Below are positions 1-10,673 of a stretch of DNA of 35,530 nucleotides, piece by piece. The stretch comes from Mesorhizobium sp. ORS 3324 (GTDB lineage: Bacteria; Pseudomonadota; Alphaproteobacteria; Rhizobiales; Rhizobiaceae). The stretch spans positions 67,839-103,368 of the forward strand of contig LM655196.1 of assembly GCA_000824825.2 (NCBI GenBank), read 5' to 3'. The notes under the pieces are model-generated. The model searched no databases, was not told where the DNA came from, and saw only the letters and a list, made by a program, of their open reading frames with translations. Position numbers and translations under genes: made by a program. Every line of letters begins with the position of its first letter. Position 1 is the first letter of the stretch.

Positions 1-253
1 TTTTGGGCGACATGCATTGGCTTTCGTCACATTCACGTTCTATGTTGCAACCGCGAACGCTGCCGGAAGCCATCGCTTGCCGACAAGCCTCCCGGTAGCG
101 CCCAGTGTCAAGCGCCAGTATCAGGGGGCATGTTGTGGACCCAATCAATCTCCAGCGATTGGCCGTTGATGTGACACCTTGGCACTGGACGATTTAAATC
201 GATTAGAATATACCAGCCCCGCTACCGGCGACCGGCATCAAATCGGACCGACC
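1..253. promoter_or_regulatory. Leader and candidate promoter of the zwf operon
   Basis: No convincing gene is visible here. A possible promoter has TTGGCA at 179-184 and TAGAAT at 204-209; the 19-nt spacer is longer than ideal. Between them lies a perfect 12-bp palindrome, CGATTTAAATCG, at 190-201, a plausible operator. The frame of zwf is open back to a TTG at 179, but that TTG falls inside the proposed -35 box and the extra residues do not look like a Zwf N-terminus. I therefore treat the region as untranslated. Confidence 0.4.
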
Positions 254-1723
254 ATGACCAGCCAGATCATCCCCGTCGACCCGTTCGACTTCATCATCTT
301 CGGCGGCACCGGCGACCTGTCGGAACGCAAGCTTCTGCCCGCGCTCTACCATCGTCAGCGCGACCACCAGTTCTCCGAGCCGACGTGCATCATCGGCACG
401 TCGCGCGCCAAGATGACCGACACCGAGTTTCAGAATTTCGCCAAGAAGGCGATATCCGACCATGTGAAGCCGGCCGATATCGACCCGAAGGAGCTGGACA
501 CATTTCTTGCCCGCCTTTCCTATGTCTCGGCGGACGCCACCACCGGCATCGGCTTCGACAAGCTCAAGAAGGCGATTGGCGACAGCGACCGCATCCGCGC
601 CTTCTATCTGGCGGTGGCGCCCGCCCTGTTCGGCGACATCTCGCACCAGCTCAGGGAACACAAGCTGATCACGCCGAACTCGCGCATCGTGCTGGAGAAG
701 CCGATCGGCCGCGATCTGGCTTCGGCGCGGGCGCTCAACGATGCGGTGGGCGATGACTTCCACGAAAGCCAGATCTTCCGCATCGATCATTACCTCGGCA
801 AGGAAACGGTGCAGAACTTGATGGCACTGCGTTTTGCCAACGCGCTCTACGAGCCGCTATGGAATTCGGCCCATATCGACCATGTGCAGATCACGGTGGC
901 CGAGACGGTCGGCTTGGAGGACCGCGTCACCTACTACGACAAGGCCGGCGCATTGCGCGACATGGTGCAGAACCACATCCTGCAACTTCTCTGCCTGGTC
1001 GCGATGGAAACGCCGTCGTCGATGGACGCGGACGCCGTGCGCGACGAGAAGCTGAAGGTGCTGAGGGCGCTGAAGCGCATCAATGGCAATGAGGCGCCAA
1101 AGCAAACCGTGCGCGGCCAGTACCGTGCCGGCGCTTCGGCCGGCGGGCCGGTCAAAGGCTATGTCGAGGAGCTCGGCAAGGACAGCAACACCGAGACCTT
1201 CGTCGCCGTCAAGGCCGAGATCGGCAATTGGCGCTGGGCCGGCGTTCCCTTCTATCTCAGGACCGGCAAGCGGCTGGCGACCCGCGTCTCCGAGATCGTC
1301 ATCGAGTTCAAGCCGATCCCCTATTCCATCTTCGGCGACAGCGCCGGGCCGATCTTCCCCAACCAGCTGGTCATCCGTCTGCAGCCGGACGAAGGCGTCA
1401 AGCAGTACATCATGATCAAGGATCCGGGGCCGGGCGGGATGCGACTGCGCCAGATCTCGCTCGACATGAGCTTCGCGCAATCCTTCCGCAGTCGCGCGCC
1501 GGATGCCTACGAGCGGCTGATCATGGATGTGGTGCGCGGCAACCAGACGCTGTTCATGCGCCGCGACGAGGTCGAGGCGGCCTGGAAATGGATCGACCCG
1601 ATCCAGAACGCCTGGGAAAGCGCCAGGCAGGAAGCGCAGGGCTATACGGCCGGCACCTGGGGACCCTCGGCCTCCATTGCGCTCATCGAACGCGACGGAC
1701 GGACATGGCACGAGAGCAACTGA
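254..1723 (+). CDS. zwf: Glucose-6-phosphate 1-dehydrogenase
   Basis: Oxidises glucose 6-phosphate to 6-phosphogluconolactone with NAD(P)+, the cytosolic entry to the Entner-Doudoroff and pentose phosphate routes. From ATG 254 the product is 489 residues, the usual length of the family. The N-terminal nucleotide-binding motif IIFGGTGDLSERKLLPAL lies at about residues 13-30, and the active-site signature RIDHYLGKE is near residue 176. The C-terminal half keeps the family motifs FYLRTGKRL and RLQPDEG. ATG 254 is preferred over TTG 179 because it gives a normal N-terminus. The start context GGACCGACCATGAC is shared exactly with edd. The 3' end overlaps pgl by 19 bp, so the two are very probably translated from one message. 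Confidence 0.97.
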   Translation: MTSQIIPVDPFDFIIFGGTGDLSERKLLPALYHRQRDHQFSEPTCIIGTSRAKMTDTEFQNFAKKAISDHVKPADIDPKELDTFLARLSYVSADATTGIGFDKLKKAIGDSDRIRAFYLAVAPALFGDISHQLREHKLITPNSRIVLEKPIGRDLASARALNDAVGDDFHESQIFRIDHYLGKETVQNLMALRFANALYEPLWNSAHIDHVQITVAETVGLEDRVTYYDKAGALRDMVQNHILQLLCLVAMETPSSMDADAVRDEKLKVLRALKRINGNEAPKQTVRGQYRAGASAGGPVKGYVEELGKDSNTETFVAVKAEIGNWRWAGVPFYLRTGKRLATRVSEIVIEFKPIPYSIFGDSAGPIFPNQLVIRLQPDEGVKQYIMIKDPGPGGMRLRQISLDMSFAQSFRSRAPDAYERLIMDVVRGNQTLFMRRDEVEAAWKWIDPIQNAWESARQEAQGYTAGTWGPSASIALIERDGRTWHESN

Positions 1724-2421
1724 GCGGGGCCGCTTACGCCTGGAACGGCTTTGGCGACCGCCAGCAGCTGGCGGCGGCACTTGCCGGCAACGTCGCCGCC
1801 AGGCTGACCAAGGCGATCGCGGAGCGCAGCACGGCGCTGCTCGCGGTCTCCGGCGGAACGACGCCGGCGAAATTCCTCGCCGCGCTCTCCTCGATCCCGA
1901 TCGCCTGGGACAAGGTCACGGTGACGCTGGTCGACGAACGTTTCGTGCCGCCCTCCTCGCCGCGCTCGAATGCCGGACTGGTGGCGGCCAACCTGCTCCA
2001 GAACAAGGCAGCCGCAGCGCGCTTCGTGCCACTTTACCATGAGACGGCCAGCATCGAGGCTGCGGCCGCTTCGGACAGCGAAACCTTGCAATCATTGGCC
2101 TGGCCGCTCGACGTCGTCGTGCTCGGCATGGGCGCCGACGGCCACACGGCTTCATTCTTTCCCGATGCCGGCAATCTCGCAGAGCTGCTTGACCCGTCCT
2201 CGCAGCGGATCGTGCTGCCGGTGCATGCGCAAAGCGCCAGCGAGCCGCGGCTGACGCTGTCGATGGCGCGGATCGTTGCCGCCGGCTTCATCGCGCTCCA
2301 CATCGAAGGCGAGGACAAGCGCACCGCCTTCGACGGCGCGATGGGAGCGGGCGTGAAAAAGCCCATCCGCAGAGTGCTCGAAGCGGCACCGACACCGGTA
2401 GAGGTGTTCTGGGCACCCTGA
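1705..2421 (+). CDS. pgl: 6-phosphogluconolactonase
   Basis: Hydrolyses 6-phosphogluconolactone to 6-phosphogluconate, directly downstream of the Zwf reaction. The product is 238 residues, typical of the DevB/NagB-like 6-phosphogluconolactonases. Visible family motifs are LLAVSGGTTPAKFLAAL near residue 47, VTLVDERFVPPSSPRSNAG in the middle, and VVLGMGADGHTASFFP near residue 140. The start is ATG 1705, inside the end of zwf. The frame stays open upstream to 1228, but that part lies over zwf and is a shadow. A 63-bp gap separates it from edd. Confidence 0.95.
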   Translation: MAREQLSGAAYAWNGFGDRQQLAAALAGNVAARLTKAIAERSTALLAVSGGTTPAKFLAALSSIPIAWDKVTVTLVDERFVPPSSPRSNAGLVAANLLQNKAAAARFVPLYHETASIEAAAASDSETLQSLAWPLDVVVLGMGADGHTASFFPDAGNLAELLDPSSQRIVLPVHAQSASEPRLTLSMARIVAAGFIALHIEGEDKRTAFDGAMGAGVKKPIRRVLEAAPTPVEVFWAP

Positions 2422-2484
2422 TTTCACCAAGGAACAGTCCCGGGGACAATGGGAGGACGTTTCCGGGGCTCGAAAGGACCGACC

Positions 2485-4308
<1,824 letters not shown>

Positions 4309-4330
4309 CCTCCACTCAACGCGCTTCACA

Positions 4331-4359
4331 AAAAAGGGCGGCTTGGGCCGCCCCTTTTT
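4331..4359. terminator. Bidirectional intrinsic terminator between edd and the vWA gene
   Basis: GGGCGGC at 4336-4342 pairs with GCCGCCC at 4347-4353 across a four-base loop, a 7-bp GC stem. A5 precedes it and T5 follows one base after the stem. It lies between two convergent genes and has the run needed for termination in both directions. Confidence 0.88.
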
Positions 4360-4381
4360 CATCCGTTCGCGGACTGCATGC

Positions 4382-6043
4382 CTACTGCAAGGTGATCTCG
4401 GTCCGCCCGCCGGCCTTGATCGTCACCGGCACTTCCTTCTCCTGGCCCTCGGCCGACATGTGCCGGACGACGACATAGTCGCCGGCGGGGATCGTCTGCT
4501 GCCAGCTGTCGCCGTAGTTCAGCCCAAGCGACTTGCGCTTGCCTTCGATATCCTTCTTCGAGGACAGCACCTCGATGGAATAGGCGCCCGGCGCCGACAT
4601 CGCCAGCACGCCGGCATCCAGCGCGACCTTGATGTCCTGATTGTCGCCGGCCTTGATGCTGAAAGGCTGTTCCGAGACGGCAAGGTCGAGAGTGGTGATG
4701 GCCACATAATCGTCCGGCGGCAGCCAGAACTTGCTGTCCGGGCCGTAAGAGTGCTCGAGGCTTTCGCGCGATCCGTCGATCTTCTTCTTCGCCTTGACGA
4801 TCTCGAAGCCGATGCCGGAATTGTCGGCCTTGTCGCCGCCGGCGGTGTAGTAGGCGTTGAGCACGGCGTGGCCGACGCCGACCACGACATCCTTCTCGAC
4901 CGTCTGCCCGGCGGCAAGCTGGACGGTCTCGGTCGCGGTGCCGGCGCCGATCTGCACCGTCACCTTCTGCTCGCCCGCCGGCACGGTGGCCTTGGCGTCG
5001 CCGTAATGGGTGGTGCTGCCGCCCGGATAGGCGAAGTCGACACGGGCCTCGCTGCTGATCTCCGAACCCTGGCTCGCATGCGGGTGAACGACCAGAGTGC
5101 CGGCATTCAGCGTGAACAGCGGCTTGTAGACCTGACCGGCCTCGACCTTGATCTTCTGCTCGCTCTTGGCTTCGTCTTCGCGCGCGACAACGACATAGTC
5201 GCCCGGCTCGAGGTTGGTCTTGAGCTCACCATATTCGGTAGCGACCTGATCGCCGCGCGTGCCGTCGGCGGCGGCCTTGTAGATCTCCCAGGCGTTGCCG
5301 TCGGTGATCGGACTGCCGCCCTCGGCCAAGACCACGTCCGGCATGAAATTGAATTCGGACTTGGCGGGTTCCGGCGCTGGCGCCGGCGCGGGGGCCGGAG
5401 CCGGCTCAGGCGCGGGAGCCGGCGCGGCCACGGTCTCGACCAGCGCTTGCTGCAGCGCCTTCTCGTCGGACGCCTGGATGTACTTGCCGCCGGTGTTCTC
5501 GGCGAGGCAGGCGATCTGCCTGCCTTCGTCGGCGGTCAGGCCGAAGCCGACGACGTCGGCTCTGAAGTCGACACCGGTTTGCTTCAGCTCCTTGCCGAGC
5601 GCGCAAGGATCGCCGCCGCAGGTCTCGAGCCCGTCGGTGATGAGGACGACGGTCGCCTTGTCCTCTGTATATTTCAGTGCTTCGGCCGCCTGCTTGACGG
5701 CGGCGGTCAATGGCGTCTTGCCGAGGAATTTCATGCTGTCGGCGGCGGCCGAAATCGCGCTTGCGGAGCCCGCCTGCGGCGGCACGATCAGCTCGATGTC
5801 CTGGCAGCTGCCTTTCTGGCGATGGCCATAGGCCATGAAGCCGATCTCGTCGTCGGCCGGCACCGACTGCAGCACGGTGCGCAGCGATTCGCGCGCGATC
5901 TCGAGCTTCGGCTTGCCGTCGATCTGGGCCCACATGGAGCCCGATGCATCGAGAATGATGATCACCTTGTTGGCGGCAAAGCCAAACGTGGTCATCGACA
6001 AAAGGAGGATCGCCGCAGCAACGCTCCGTGCCAGTCCCGCCAT
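4382..6043 (-). CDS. Secreted von Willebrand factor A domain protein with repeated Ig-like modules
   Basis: The product is 553 residues from ATG 6043, which has a good AGGAGA ribosome site seven bases upstream. A signal peptide ends near residue 24 (hydrophobic core AAAILLLSMTTFGFA). A vWA domain follows, about residues 26-210, with an intact MIDAS motif DASGSMW (D32, S34, S36) and a later TDGLETCGGDPC loop. An Ala-Pro-Glu-rich linker of about 25 residues leads to four related segments of about 80-90 residues. Each has a P-G/D-x-Y-V-type strand followed by an AGQ or AGG turn, as in PEGA-like surface modules. A periplasmic or surface metal-dependent adhesion role is inference. No partner gene (MoxR ATPase, secretion system) is adjacent. 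Start sites further upstream give an unlikely N-terminus before the signal peptide. Confidence 0.85.
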   Translation of the reverse strand: MAGLARSVAAAILLLSMTTFGFAANKVIIILDASGSMWAQIDGKPKLEIARESLRTVLQSVPADDEIGFMAYGHRQKGSCQDIELIVPPQAGSASAISAAADSMKFLGKTPLTAAVKQAAEALKYTEDKATVVLITDGLETCGGDPCALGKELKQTGVDFRADVVGFGLTADEGRQIACLAENTGGKYIQASDEKALQQALVETVAAPAPAPEPAPAPAPAPAPEPAKSEFNFMPDVVLAEGGSPITDGNAWEIYKAAADGTRGDQVATEYGELKTNLEPGDYVVVAREDEAKSEQKIKVEAGQVYKPLFTLNAGTLVVHPHASQGSEISSEARVDFAYPGGSTTHYGDAKATVPAGEQKVTVQIGAGTATETVQLAAGQTVEKDVVVGVGHAVLNAYYTAGGDKADNSGIGFEIVKAKKKIDGSRESLEHSYGPDSKFWLPPDDYVAITTLDLAVSEQPFSIKAGDNQDIKVALDAGVLAMSAPGAYSIEVLSSKKDIEGKRKSLGLNYGDSWQQTIPAGDYVVVRHMSAEGQEKEVPVTIKAGGRTEITLQ

Positions 6044-6130
6044 GAAAATCTCCTGAGTGAGCCCCCTGTCCGCGCCGGGAAAGCTATTTGAGGCGGCCCG
6101 CAGAGACAAGTCCGATGGCGGCGACGCCAC

Positions 6131-7129
6131 TCAATAGGTGGTGCGGCGCTCTTCGGAGGGCGGCCGCCCGAACTGCAGCCGGTAGCTTTGCGCAAAATAG
6201 GAATGCGAGGTGAAGCCGGTGGCGATCGCCACGTCGAGGATCGGCATGTTGGTCTGGCGCAGCAATTCGCGCGCCCGCTCGAGCCTGAGCCGCATGTAAT
6301 AGCGGCCTGGCGTCACGTTGAGATGACGCAGGAACAGGCGCTCGACCTGCCGCACCGACAGGCCTGCAGACTTGGCGAGCTGCACCGCCGACAGCGGCTC
6401 GTCGAGATGGTCGGCCATCAGTTCGACGATGCGCCTGAGCTTCTCCGACTTGCCGGTGAGATCCCGCTCGGGGCCGACGCGCTGGCGGTCGCCGGCCGAG
6501 CGGATGCGCTCGTGCTGGAACTGGTTGGCGACGCCATTGGCAAGATTGGAGCCGAAATCGCCGCGCACGATCTCCAGCATCAGGTCGATCGAGGTGGTGC
6601 CGCCGGCGCAGGTGTAGCGCTTGCGGTCGATCTCGAAGACGTTGCCAGTGCAGGTGATGTCGGGGAAGCGCTCCATGAAGCCGGCGCGGTTCTCCCAATG
6701 GATGGTGCAGCGATAGCCGTCGAGCTGCCCGGCCTCAGCGAGCAGATAAGAGCCGACCGACAGCGCGCCGAGCGCATTGCCGCGCCGCCCCCAGCTGCGC
6801 AGCGCTGCAAGCACCTTGCTCTTGCCGGGAAATTCGGTGGTGAGCCCGACCGAGACGAACAGGATGTCGACCGGCGGCATGTCGGCGACGGAATAGTCGA
6901 TCTTGAGCGGTAGGCCGTTGGAGGCCATGACCGCGTCGCCATCCGCCGAAATCGTGGTCCAGCCGTAGAAGTCACGGCCGAGCAGACGGTTCGCCGAGCG
7001 GAAGCAGTCGATCGCCGCGGCCAGCGAGAACATCGAGAACTTGTCGACCAGCAGGAAGCCGAACTGACGGCCGCCCTGAACGGGATCGTTCGTGACCGGC
7101 CGTTCGACAGGGGCAATCAGGTTCGGCAA
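6131..7129 (-). CDS. GlxA-family transcriptional regulator (DJ-1/PfpI-like domain plus AraC HTH)
   Basis: The product is 332 residues. Residues about 20-190 resemble the class I glutamine-amidotransferase-like domain of GlxA-type regulators (FGFLLVDKFSMFSLAAAIDC, then a GALSVGSYLLAEAG nucleophile-elbow region without a Cys). Residues about 225-325 form an AraC/XylS double helix-turn-helix (LAKSAGLSVRQVERLF and DVAIATGFTSHSYFAQSYR). The middle motif IHWENRAGF and the CAGGTTSIDLMLEIV stretch resemble regulators of choline and glycine-betaine catabolism such as GbdR; that substrate is inference. The start is a TTG at 7129 with GGAAAG about ten bases upstream; no ATG occurs until residue 33, inside the domain. 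It begins 16 bp after folD and is probably co-transcribed with it. Confidence 0.88.
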   Translation of the reverse strand: MPNLIAPVERPVTNDPVQGGRQFGFLLVDKFSMFSLAAAIDCFRSANRLLGRDFYGWTTISADGDAVMASNGLPLKIDYSVADMPPVDILFVSVGLTTEFPGKSKVLAALRSWGRRGNALGALSVGSYLLAEAGQLDGYRCTIHWENRAGFMERFPDITCTGNVFEIDRKRYTCAGGTTSIDLMLEIVRGDFGSNLANGVANQFQHERIRSAGDRQRVGPERDLTGKSEKLRRIVELMADHLDEPLSAVQLAKSAGLSVRQVERLFLRHLNVTPGRYYMRLRLERARELLRQTNMPILDVAIATGFTSHSYFAQSYRLQFGRPPSEERRTTY

Positions 7130-7145
7130 GGATCAAGCTTTCCGA

Positions 7146-8045
7146 TCAGAAGGACGGCCGCTTCAACCCAGCCGCGAGGTAGGCGGAAGCTACCGTGTTG
7201 GCCATCAGCATGGCAATGGTCATCGGCCCGACGCCGCCCGGGACGGGCGTGATGGCGCCGGCGACCCTGGCCGCCTCGCCATAGGCCACGTCGCCGACCA
7301 GCCGCGACTTGCCTTCGCCCTTCTCGGGCGCCGGAATGCGGTTGATGCCGACATCGATGACGGTGGCGCCGGGCTTCACCCAATCGCCCTTGACCATTTC
7401 CGGACGGCCGACGGCGGCTACCAAAATATCGGCAGTGCGCGCCAGCGCCGGCAGGTCCCTGGTGCGGCTATGCGCGATGGTGACCGTGCAATTGGCGGCA
7501 AGCAGCAGATTGGCCATCGGCTTGCCGACGATGTTGGAGCGGCCGACGACGACGGCGTTGAGGCCGGAGAGGTCCTTTCCGCGCACGCGCTCGATCAGCA
7601 GCATCGAGCCCGCCGGCGTGCAGGGGACGAAAGCCGTCTCCAGCTCGCCGGTGCCGAGCTTGCCGACATTGATGAAGTGGAAGCCGTCGACATCCTTCTC
7701 CGGCGCGATCGCCTGGATGACCTTGCCGGAATCGATATGGCCCGGAAGCGGCAGCTGCACGAGGATGCCGTGGATGGACGGATCGGCATTGAGGTCGCCG
7801 ATGATCTTCAGCAAGTCTCCCTCGGTCGTCTCGGCCGGCAGCGTGTGCTGGAGCGAGAGGAAGCCGCATTCCTTGGCCGTGCGCGACTTCGAGGCGACAT
7901 AGACCTGGCTCGCCGGATCCTCGCCCACGATCACCACCGCCAGGCCGGGCCTGGTCGCGCCCTTGGCCGACAGCTCGGCGGTCAGCGCCTTGACCTTGTC
8001 GACCACATCTTCGGCGATACTCTTTCCGTCAATCACTTCGGCCAT
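7146..8045 (-). CDS. folD: Bifunctional methylenetetrahydrofolate dehydrogenase/methenyltetrahydrofolate cyclohydrolase
   Basis: Interconverts 5,10-methylene-THF, 5,10-methenyl-THF and 10-formyl-THF in cytosolic one-carbon metabolism. At 299 residues it has normal length. Recognisable motifs are [13 protein letters not shown] with the catalytic Lys near residue 56, [25 protein letters not shown], the Rossmann motif [16 protein letters not shown], and the C-terminal [10 protein letters not shown]. Two ATGs are adjacent (8048 and 8045). AAGGTG just upstream sits at a better distance from the second, which also gives the usual N-terminus [11 protein letters not shown]. It is followed closely by the GlxA-type regulator. 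Confidence 0.97.
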   Translation of the reverse strand: MAEVIDGKSIAEDVVDKVKALTAELSAKGATRPGLAVVIVGEDPASQVYVASKSRTAKECGFLSLQHTLPAETTEGDLLKIIGDLNADPSIHGILVQLPLPGHIDSGKVIQAIAPEKDVDGFHFINVGKLGTGELETAFVPCTPAGSMLLIERVRGKDLSGLNAVVVGRSNIVGKPMANLLLAANCTVTIAHSRTRDLPALARTADILVAAVGRPEMVKGDWVKPGATVIDVGINRIPAPEKGEGKSRLVGDVAYGEAARVAGAITPVPGGVGPMTIAMLMANTVASAYLAAGLKRPSF

Positions 8046-8172
8046 CATTCACCTTCAAAACCGTTCGCTTGGGAGCGGCATTTTCACGAAAATTCGGCCG
8101 GGCAATCCCGCCAAAGCGCCGTCGCATGCCGTAAACTCGAAACCGGCACGCTTTTAACCGGCATGGAGCGCT

Positions 8173-10473
8173 TTAGAAATAGCGGCGGCGCGTGCGGCTT
8201 TCGGTCAGATCGCGAACCGCCTCGCGGAATTCGCGCAGGCTGGCCCGGATCTCGTCGATCTGACCCTGCTGGTCGGGTGAAGTCGGGCGCTCTTCAGCCA
8301 TCGGCGGTTGCGAATACGCATCGTCATGCGCGCCGGGCCGCTCGTAATCCGGTTGATGTGAGTAGGAGTATCCTTGCTCGGGCAGCGGCTCGACGTCGCG
8401 CCCCTGCGGCGCCTGCGGACGGGAAGAACGAGCCTCCGGCGTCGTCGCGTGCCGAGCGCTTTCAGTCGCGGCGGCACTCGTACCGGCTGGTTCAGCCGGC
8501 CCGCGACGCGCAAGGTAGCGCAATGCCGAAGCCATCGCCGCCAGGAGCCCCGGGCGACCGGCGTCATCGACCGGCACCGGTGCCGGCGCGACGGGCGGCG
8601 CCGGAGCAGCGACGGGCCTCACCGGCGACGGCATGACAGGCTGCGCCGACCTGTCCTCGAAGGTCGATGCACGCTCGCTCGTCCTGCGGCGCGAGCGCGT
8701 ATCGGCGGTCTCGCGCAGGCTCGCATAGGCGCCGCGCAGCGCGCCAAGGCCAATGCCGGCGAAGAAGCCGGCCAGCAGGCCAGCCAGCGCCACTATGGCA
8801 CGCGATGGCCCCTTGGCTTCAAGCGGTGGCTCGGCTTCCGATATGACGCTCATGTTGGCGGTGTTGATGTCCTTCTGCTCGCCGGTCTCCTTGGCGCGTA
8901 GCAGAAACTGCTCGTAGACGGAGCGCTTGGCGGCAGCCTCACGCTCGAGCTCGCGCAGCGAGACCAGGTTGTTGTTGACGTCGCCGCTCTGCACCTTGGC
9001 CTGCGCCAGACGCGACGCTAGGTCCTGCTCGAGTTGCACGGAGCGCTTCAGCTCGACCTGCAGCGAGGAAGCGATGCGCTGCAATTCGGCGGCGATGCGT
9101 TCGCGCGCGCCGGCAAGCTGGGCATTCAGCGCCTGAAGCTCCGGGTGCCGCGGTCCGAACTTGATCGCGGCGCGGTCGGCTTCCTGTTTCAGCGCCGCAT
9201 ATTGCGAGCGCAGCTCGCTCATCGTGTTGGAGTTGATCTCTTCCGGCAAGGTGCCTTTGAGAACCGAGTTGACGTCCAACGCGCGCGCCGAGGCAGCGCG
9301 CGCGTTGAGCTCGAGCGTGTGGGCGCGAGCGACGGAAAGCTGTTCGTTGAGCTTCAGCATCTGGTCGTCGCTGATCAGGTGGCCCTGCGCGTCGACAAGG
9401 TCGTGCGTGGCCCTGAAATCCTCGACCTTGCGCTCCGCCGTCTCGACGTCCTTGCGCAGTTGGGCGAGCCTCGCGGTCAGTTCGTCGGTGGCGCGGCTCG
9501 CCGTGTCGGACTGGATCTTGCTGAAGGTATCCTGGAAAACCCTGATGACAGTGTTGGCGATCTGCGCCGACTTTTTGGGATCCTGAGTGGTGGCGCTGAC
9601 CGATATGACGAAGGTCTTGGCGTCGCGCTCGATGTCGAGGCTCTCGGCCAGGTTGCCGACTGCCAGCGCCTGTTTACGCAACTCGTCAGCCGGGCTGCCA
9701 GCATCCTGCCGCGACAGGATCGATCGCATCAACGAGATCACCGCAAATCCGCCGCGGCCTTGCCCGTTGAACTCCGGATCGCTGGTCAGGTTAAGTTCCT
9801 TGACCACCTGGTTAAGCACCTTGCCCGACTGGAGCACACGCACTCGATTCTCGACGAGGGCAAGCGTCGCATCCGATGCGACCACATTCTGCGTCAGGTC
9901 GCGATCGGTGAGCTTGAGATCGCGCGGGTCGGCGATAACCGCAGTGGTGGCCTCGTATTTCTTCGGCGTCGACAGCGCGATGGCGATGCCAAGCGCGGCG
10001 CCCAGCATGGTTGTCGAAAGAATCAGCGCCCTGGAGCGGGTGATGCCGCGCACGACCTGCATCGGGTCGATCAGCGGCTTCCATTCCTGATCGTCGCCGG
10101 CTGGAGCCCGGCCTGTGTAGCGCGGCTCGACCGCGGCCGGCGAGGAATAGCCAGGAGAACGGCCCTCTTCGCGCGAGCCGAGTTGCGGATAGGTTTCCCG
10201 CGTCGCCCAGTCGTCCTCAGCGCGGATGGTTTGCGAACGCGGGTCGGGCCGAGGACGTTCGTCAGTATTCGCGGGCTGCTGATACAACCGCCCTTCGCGC
10301 TCGAAGCGCGCGGCGCGGTGGCGCGCTGCGGCGTCCTCGCGCCAGGACTGGTCGGCCTTGTCGCCGATGGAAACCAGCGAAGGGTCCGGGCTGTCCTCGC
10401 CGCGCACGGCCCGGCCGAGCGCAAGCAAAGAGCGCTCGCGCCTCCAATCCTCACGGTTTTCCCTGTCGACCAT
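8173..10473 (-). CDS. Wzz/GumC-type polysaccharide chain-length and export protein, without kinase domain
   Basis: The product is 766 residues. A charged N-terminal cytoplasmic extension of about 145 residues precedes transmembrane segment 1 (LILSTTMLGAALGIAIALS, about 150-168). A large periplasmic part rich in Wzz and coiled-coil sequence follows (roughly 170-545, with heptad-like ELTARLAQLRKDVETAE and QLEQDLASRLAQAKVQ). Transmembrane segment 2 is near 555-575 (IVALAGLLAGFFAGIGLGAL). The last ~190 residues are Pro/Ala/Arg-rich and probably disordered. I see no Walker A motif, so the tyrosine-kinase domain of ExoP-type BY-kinases is absent. Position beside flippase, polymerase and glycosyltransferase genes supports a role in exopolysaccharide or O-antigen length control. 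It is divergent from the flippase gene, with 200 bp between them. Confidence 0.88.
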   Translation of the reverse strand: MVDRENREDWRRERSLLALGRAVRGEDSPDPSLVSIGDKADQSWREDAAARHRAARFEREGRLYQQPANTDERPRPDPRSQTIRAEDDWATRETYPQLGSREEGRSPGYSSPAAVEPRYTGRAPAGDDQEWKPLIDPMQVVRGITRSRALILSTTMLGAALGIAIALSTPKKYEATTAVIADPRDLKLTDRDLTQNVVASDATLALVENRVRVLQSGKVLNQVVKELNLTSDPEFNGQGRGGFAVISLMRSILSRQDAGSPADELRKQALAVGNLAESLDIERDAKTFVISVSATTQDPKKSAQIANTVIRVFQDTFSKIQSDTASRATDELTARLAQLRKDVETAERKVEDFRATHDLVDAQGHLISDDQMLKLNEQLSVARAHTLELNARAASARALDVNSVLKGTLPEEINSNTMSELRSQYAALKQEADRAAIKFGPRHPELQALNAQLAGARERIAAELQRIASSLQVELKRSVQLEQDLASRLAQAKVQSGDVNNNLVSLRELEREAAAKRSVYEQFLLRAKETGEQKDINTANMSVISEAEPPLEAKGPSRAIVALAGLLAGFFAGIGLGALRGAYASLRETADTRSRRRTSERASTFEDRSAQPVMPSPVRPVAAPAPPVAPAPVPVDDAGRPGLLAAMASALRYLARRGPAEPAGTSAAATESARHATTPEARSSRPQAPQGRDVEPLPEQGYSYSHQPDYERPGAHDDAYSQPPMAEERPTSPDQQGQIDEIRASLREFREAVRDLTESRTRRRYF

Positions 10474-10673
10474 GTCCTGGAACTTACTCTCTGTCGGCCT
10501 GGGAGCGGCACTCGGCCCATCGTTAAGCCACGCTAAACAGGCATGGGAAACAAAAGGTTAATTTTGTGCTTCGAAACGCAGAGTTTCTCGTTCTGATTGC
10601 AACGTTTGCGCCGGGCCGGCGCTGCCGGCAGAACGGCACGTTAAGCTTTCCGCCTTAGCCTTTTGACCGACAC
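10474..10673. promoter_or_regulatory. Divergent intergenic region, chain-length gene and flippase gene
   Basis: The 200 bp between the two divergent starts (10473 minus, 10674 plus) must hold promoters for both. It is somewhat more AT-rich than its surroundings. I cannot identify a consensus promoter or operator with confidence. Confidence 0.35.
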
